DNA of 51,445 nucleotides from the NCBI GenBank assembly GCA_959600905.1, contig CAUGNO010000011.1:1-51445 (forward strand). The letters run 5' to 3'. The notes beneath the pieces are model-generated. The model saw only the letters and a list, made by a program, of their open reading frames with translations, did not search any database and was not told the origin of the DNA. The first letter of the stretch is position 1, and each line of letters starts with the position of its first letter. The stretch comes from UMGS1975 sp959600905 (GTDB lineage: Bacteria > Bacillota > Clostridia > Christensenellales > QAND01). Of this stretch, positions 48,604 through 51,445 are shown in pieces. Both the position numbers and the translations under genes were made by a program.

Positions 48604-49352
48604 GCAGGACAAGCCTTAAGGTGGAATTGCTAAGCCATACGCCGCACCCGGATGAGGTAGTGGCTACGGGCGCTAGGATGTGCTATTCCTCCGCCGGCGT
48701 GGAAGATCTGATCCGCGGCGTGGCGGAGAAGGACCAGAGTAAATATTTGCAGCGCATTGTGGATATGGGGCATCTATCCCCCATCGAGCATGCCAGCTTT
48801 ACCTTTGCTGTGGAGGGCGTATCGCGGGCGCTTTTGGCGCAGATTACCCGGCACCGCATCGCCAGCTTTTCCGTGCAGAGCCAGCGCTATGTTTCCCAGG
48901 CCAACCAAACGGGCAGCTTTCCGTATATCCTGCCGCCCTCTATCGAGGCGTTGGGGCCGGAAGCCGTAGCCGAGTACGACCGGCAGATGGAGACCATGCA
49001 GCAATGGTATAACCAGTGGCAGGCAAAGCTGGGCGCCAAGGGAGAAAAAAGCAACGAGGATGCCCGCTTTGTATTGCCCAATGCCTGCGAAACGCGGATG
49101 GTTATCACGATGAACGCGCGCGAGCTGATGCACTTTTTCTCGCTGCGCTGCTGTAACCGCGCACAGTGGGAGATTCGCGCCTTGGCATGGGAAATGCTGC
49201 GCTTGGCAGAGAAGGCGGCGCCTACGCTTTTCAAAAACAGCGGGCCGGGCTGCATCCGCGGCAAATGCCCGGAGGGCAAAATGAGCTGCGGCCAAGCCGA
49301 ACAAGTACGCGCTTACCGGGAGGCACTGCAATGCACGAGCAAGAAACAGTAG
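48600..49352 (+). CDS. thyX: FAD-dependent thymidylate synthase
   Basis: 250 residues. The ThyX signature RHRxxSxxxxSQR is present as RHRIASFSVQSQR (84-96), followed by SQANQTGSFPY, and late NARELMHFFSLRCCNRAQWEIR. It makes dTMP from dUMP with methylene-tetrahydrofolate and FAD/NADPH. The start at 48600 overlaps the mrnC stop. The C-terminus has several Cys (GCIRGKCPEGKMSCGQ), common in clostridial forms. It overlaps rlmB by 22 nt. Confidence 0.97.
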   Translation: MSRTSLKVELLSHTPHPDEVVATGARMCYSSAGVEDLIRGVAEKDQSKYLQRIVDMGHLSPIEHASFTFAVEGVSRALLAQITRHRIASFSVQSQRYVSQANQTGSFPYILPPSIEALGPEAVAEYDRQMETMQQWYNQWQAKLGAKGEKSNEDARFVLPNACETRMVITMNARELMHFFSLRCCNRAQWEIRALAWEMLRLAEKAAPTLFKNSGPGCIRGKCPEGKMSCGQAEQVRAYREALQCTSKKQ

Positions 49353-50086
49353 AGATCATTTATGGCGTCAATCCCGTGAAGGAGGCGCTCAGGGCGGGCA
49401 TGCCCATTGAAAGGGCCTATACATGTAGGGCGCAGGGGGCTGTGCTGCCGTTGATCGGCCAGCTCAAATCGCTCAACGTACCGATTTTGGAGGTAGACGA
49501 AAAGCGCATGAGCTACCTCTGCCCAAAGGAGGATGGGAGAACCCCCAACCACCAGGGCATTGTGGTACATCTGTCCGCTGCCGCCTATGTAGAGGTGGAG
49601 GATATTCTGCGCGTGGCGGCCCAGCGCGGGGAGGACCCGTTTGTCATCGTGCTGGACGGCATCACCGATCCGCACAATTTGGGGGCGATTCTGCGCAGCG
49701 CAGAGGCGCTGGGCGCACATGGCGTCATCATCCCCAAACGGCGCAGCGCCGGGTTGTCTGCAACGGCGTTCCGCGCTTCCAGCGGGGCGGCGGCGCACAT
49801 CGGCGTGGCACGTGTGACAAACCTGGCCGCCACGCTGGATCAGCTCAAGGAATACGGCCTATGGGTGGCAGGCACGGCTGCCGGCGCGCCGGACTGCAAC
49901 CGGGCCAACCTCAAAGGCGCGCTGGCGCTCTGCATCGGCAGCGAGGGCGAGGGCCTGGCGCACTTGACAGAGCAAAAGTGTGATTTTATGGTGGGCATTC
50001 CGCTAAAGGGCCGGACGGAATCGCTCAACGCATCCTGTGCGGCGTCGGTGCTGATCTATGAGGTGCTGCGCCAGCGCAACGGGTAA
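49331..50086 (+). CDS. rlmB: 23S rRNA (guanosine-2'-O-)-methyltransferase RlmB-type
   Basis: 251 residues. N-terminal SpoU substrate-binding domain (IYGVNPVKEALRAG, GVPIxEVD-like VPILEVDEKRM), then the SPOUT knot with motif 1 NLGAILRSAEALGAHGVIIPKR, motif 2 ALCIGSEGEGL and motif 3 IPLKGRTESLNASCAASVLIYE. It 2'-O-methylates a guanosine in 23S rRNA. The start at 49331 follows GGGAGG by about 7 nt. thyX overlaps its start. Confidence 0.92.
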   Translation: MHEQETVEIIYGVNPVKEALRAGMPIERAYTCRAQGAVLPLIGQLKSLNVPILEVDEKRMSYLCPKEDGRTPNHQGIVVHLSAAAYVEVEDILRVAAQRGEDPFVIVLDGITDPHNLGAILRSAEALGAHGVIIPKRRSAGLSATAFRASSGAAAHIGVARVTNLAATLDQLKEYGLWVAGTAAGAPDCNRANLKGALALCIGSEGEGLAHLTEQKCDFMVGIPLKGRTESLNASCAASVLIYEVLRQRNG

Positions 50087-50091
50087 CGACG

Positions 50092-50610
50092 ATGAGGGAA
50101 ATCTGGTTTGTCGATGGGTATAATATCCTGGGCGCCGGAGAAAACAAAGAAGGGCTGTCCATCGACCATGCACGCGACCGCCTAGCCGATGAGCTGGCGG
50201 ATTTTTCCGGCTTTACCAATATAGAGATCGTATTGGTATACGACGGGCACCATGTAAAAAATAATAAGGGCAGCGAAACCGTGGTAAGCGGTGTGCGGGT
50301 GGTATATACCCAGGCGGAGGAGACGGCGGATCAATATATAGAAAGACAGTGCGCGCTGCTCAGCCATGAGCGGTGCACGGTGCGTGTGGCTACCGGCGAT
50401 GGGATGGAGCAGCATATGATTTTGGGCCTGGGCGCGCTGCGCATGAGCGCCAAGGAATTGATCCAGACGCTGCGCCAGGCCAAAAAACAGCGCAGGCAAA
50501 TGCAGGAAAAGACCAGGCAGAAGGGCTATCTGTTTCATCATTTAGACGGGGAAACGCTGGAGGCGTTAGAGCGCATCCGCGTACCGGAAACGGGAAAGGA
50601 AACGCAATGA
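50092..50610 (+). CDS. yacP: NYN-domain RNA-binding/nuclease protein (YacP/Rae1 family)
   Basis: 172 residues. A PIN/NYN nuclease fold starting EIWFVDGYNILGAG, with the acidic residues DGYN, LVYDGHH and ATGDGMEQ. In Bacillus subtilis YacP (Rae1) cleaves mRNA on the ribosome. It lies 5 nt after rlmB and overlaps sigH by 4 nt, the same neighbourhood as in B. subtilis (rlmB-yacP-sigH). The basic C-terminus (RQAKKQRRQMQEKTRQK) probably binds RNA. Confidence 0.92.
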   Translation: MREIWFVDGYNILGAGENKEGLSIDHARDRLADELADFSGFTNIEIVLVYDGHHVKNNKGSETVVSGVRVVYTQAEETADQYIERQCALLSHERCTVRVATGDGMEQHMILGLGALRMSAKELIQTLRQAKKQRRQMQEKTRQKGYLFHHLDGETLEALERIRVPETGKETQ

Positions 50611-51200
50611 CGGAAAAACGCGATACCGCAATTTCAGACGAGGCGCTGGCGGCCCGGGCCAAGGAGGAGGCCTGGGCACAGGAGCGCCTATTGGAACGGT
50701 ACAAACCGCTGGTGCGTGCGCAGGCGGCCAGCTATTATCTGCCCGGGGCCGACGCCGAGGACCTGGTGCAGGAAGGGATGATCGGCCTGTTTCGCGCCAT
50801 ACAGGATTTTGATCCTGCCAAAGGTGCATTTGGCAGCTTTGCCAAGCTGTGCGTGCAAAGGCAGGTTATCTCCGCGGTCAAAGCGTCCACACGGCAAAAG
50901 CACCAGCTATTGAACGAGTTTGTCTCCTTCGACGCCAGAACCGACGGCCAGCATGCGCTGCGCGATGTGCTGCCCGGCCCACAGGAGGAAGAGCCGGAGG
51001 CGCTTATTTTGCAAAAGCAGCGGCTGGACGAGGTGCACCAGGCCATGGAGACCACGCTGAGCGAACTGGAGCTGGAGGTGCTGCTGCGCCATATTTCCGG
51101 CGAATCGTACCAGCAGATCGCCATGGCGCTGGATAGGCCAGAGAAAAGCGTGGACAACGCGCTGCAAAGAATCAAAAATAAATTGGCAAGTTTTCGATGA
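50607..51200 (+). CDS. sigH: RNA polymerase sigma factor SigH
   Basis: 197 residues. Sigma-70 region 2 reads LVRAQAASYYLPGADAEDLVQEGMIGLFRAIQDFDPAKGAFGSFAKL and region 4 LSELELEVLLRHISGESYQQIAMALDRPEKSVDNALQRIKNKL. It lacks regions 1 and 3. In spore-formers SigH directs the switch to stationary phase and sporulation. Start at the ATGA overlap with yacP (50607), with GGGAAAGGAAACGC upstream. Next comes a tRNA and tuf rather than rpmG-secE-nusG. Confidence 0.95.
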   Translation: MTEKRDTAISDEALAARAKEEAWAQERLLERYKPLVRAQAASYYLPGADAEDLVQEGMIGLFRAIQDFDPAKGAFGSFAKLCVQRQVISAVKASTRQKHQLLNEFVSFDARTDGQHALRDVLPGPQEEEPEALILQKQRLDEVHQAMETTLSELELEVLLRHISGESYQQIAMALDRPEKSVDNALQRIKNKLASFR

Positions 51201-51214
51201 TTGTGCCAAACGCA

Positions 51215-51243
51215 TTGACAAAAGCGCGCCAGTGCATTAAAAT
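51215..51243 (+). promoter_or_regulatory. Promoter of tRNA-Gly
   Basis: TTGACA (51215-51220), 17-bp spacer, TAAAAT (51238-51243); 33 nt before the tRNA. Confidence 0.85.
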
Positions 51244-51275
51244 ATGGGCGCGTGTAGTGAATGGCACACATGCGT

Positions 51276-51349
51276 GCGGGTGTAGCTCAATGGTAGAGCA
51301 CCGGCTTCCCAAGCCGGCTACGTGGGTTCGATTCCCATCACCCGCTCCA
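51276..51349 (+). tRNA. tRNA-Gly (anticodon CCC)
   Basis: 74 nt. Acceptor GCGGGTG pairs with CACCCGC, discriminator T, and the 3' CCA is encoded (51347-51349). The anticodon arm is CCGGC-TTCCCAA-GCCGG with anticodon CCC at 51308-51310; the T arm carries GGTTCGATTCC. CCC reads GGG glycine codons. It sits directly in front of tuf and may share its transcript. Confidence 0.95.
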
Positions 51350-51390
51350 ACTCTAAAACAAACAAAAAACCCATAGGGAGGAATGTACCG

Positions 51391-51445
51391 ATGGCGAAGG
51401 GAAAATTTGAACGTACGAAACCGCATGTAAATATCGGAACGATTG
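51391..51445 (+). CDS. tuf: Elongation factor Tu, 5' end (truncated by window)
   Basis: The first 18 residues MAKGKFERTKPHVNIGTI match the EF-Tu start, just before the GHVDHGKTT loop that lies outside the window. AGGGAGGAAT gives a strong ribosome site. Between the tRNA and the start there are only 41 nt with no terminator or leader structure, so read-through from the tRNA promoter is possible. Confidence 0.95.
   Translation, partial: MAKGKFERTKPHVNIGTI

Noticed and set aside
1..51445. CRISPR array, insertion sequence, prophage or toxin-antitoxin pair
   Set aside because: No regularly spaced repeats, transposase, integrase, phage structural gene or paired small toxin/antitoxin genes were seen on either strand.

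Overview
The window reads as a moderately GC-rich, spore-forming member of the Clostridia (Firmicutes). The signs are Gram-positive type genes (cdaA-cdaR, mrnC, yacP, sigH, a single-chain PurL, a T-box leader), spore-germination genes (a gerA-B-C type operon and cwlD), strong AGGAGG-type ribosome sites and Bacillus-like sigma-A promoters. I cannot fix genus or family from this sequence. No mobile element, CRISPR array, phage gene or rRNA was seen. One tRNA, one T-box leader and about 48 protein genes are supported.

Layout. 1-3.2 kb: the end of a surface/secreted protein with SH3 repeats, an HD hydrolase, a DEDDh exonuclease and a base-composition-outlier acyltransferase. 3.3-11.4 kb: single-gene units for a sorbose-1-phosphate-reductase-like dehydrogenase behind a Rex/CRP-like operator, glmS, the fused purL and a cyclase-family hydrolase. 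11.4-17.1 kb (minus): MATE exporter plus GNAT acetyltransferase behind an elaborate leader, then pyruvate carboxylase. 17.1-21.2 kb: cysK, then a Crp-like regulator co-transcribed with a three-gene ABC importer. 21.3-29.6 kb: glpK (minus), an ABC-2 type exporter pair, degV plus a YiiX-like protein, then a minus block of two related lipoproteins, a Cof-type HAD phosphatase and a FucU-type mutarotase.

29.6-38.3 kb: a germinant receptor operon (A, B, C and a tiny two-helix fourth gene) behind a sigma-G-like promoter, a small protein plus cdaA-cdaR (c-di-AMP synthesis and its regulator), an FAD-dependent dehydrogenase and a membrane-anchored hypothetical. 38.4-41.7 kb: a membrane-attached XRE regulator, and (minus) murG followed by a HEAT-repeat/RNA-methyltransferase fusion. 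41.8-44.3 kb: a tRNA-Cys-responsive T-box leader drives cysE-cysS, coupling serine acetylation to cysteinyl-tRNA supply. 44.3-47.2 kb: an orphan gcvT-like gene, a DUF1461 membrane protein and tsaD. 47.29-47.41 kb holds a dense cluster of DnaA-box-like 9-mers. 47.5-51.4 kb: cwlD-mrnC-thyX-rlmB-yacP-sigH in a tightly packed run, then tRNA-Gly(CCC) and the start of tuf.

The most interesting points are the DnaA-box cluster, the four-gene germinant receptor with its sporulation-type promoter, the autoregulated-looking Crp/ABC operon with a 26-bp operator, the MATE leader, the dyad downstream of the dehydrogenase promoter, the HEAT-methyltransferase fusion and the uncharacterised 79-residue protein in front of cdaA. 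I do not see a clearly new multi-gene defence or biosynthetic system. All family calls come from reading the translated sequences by eye; no database search was run.
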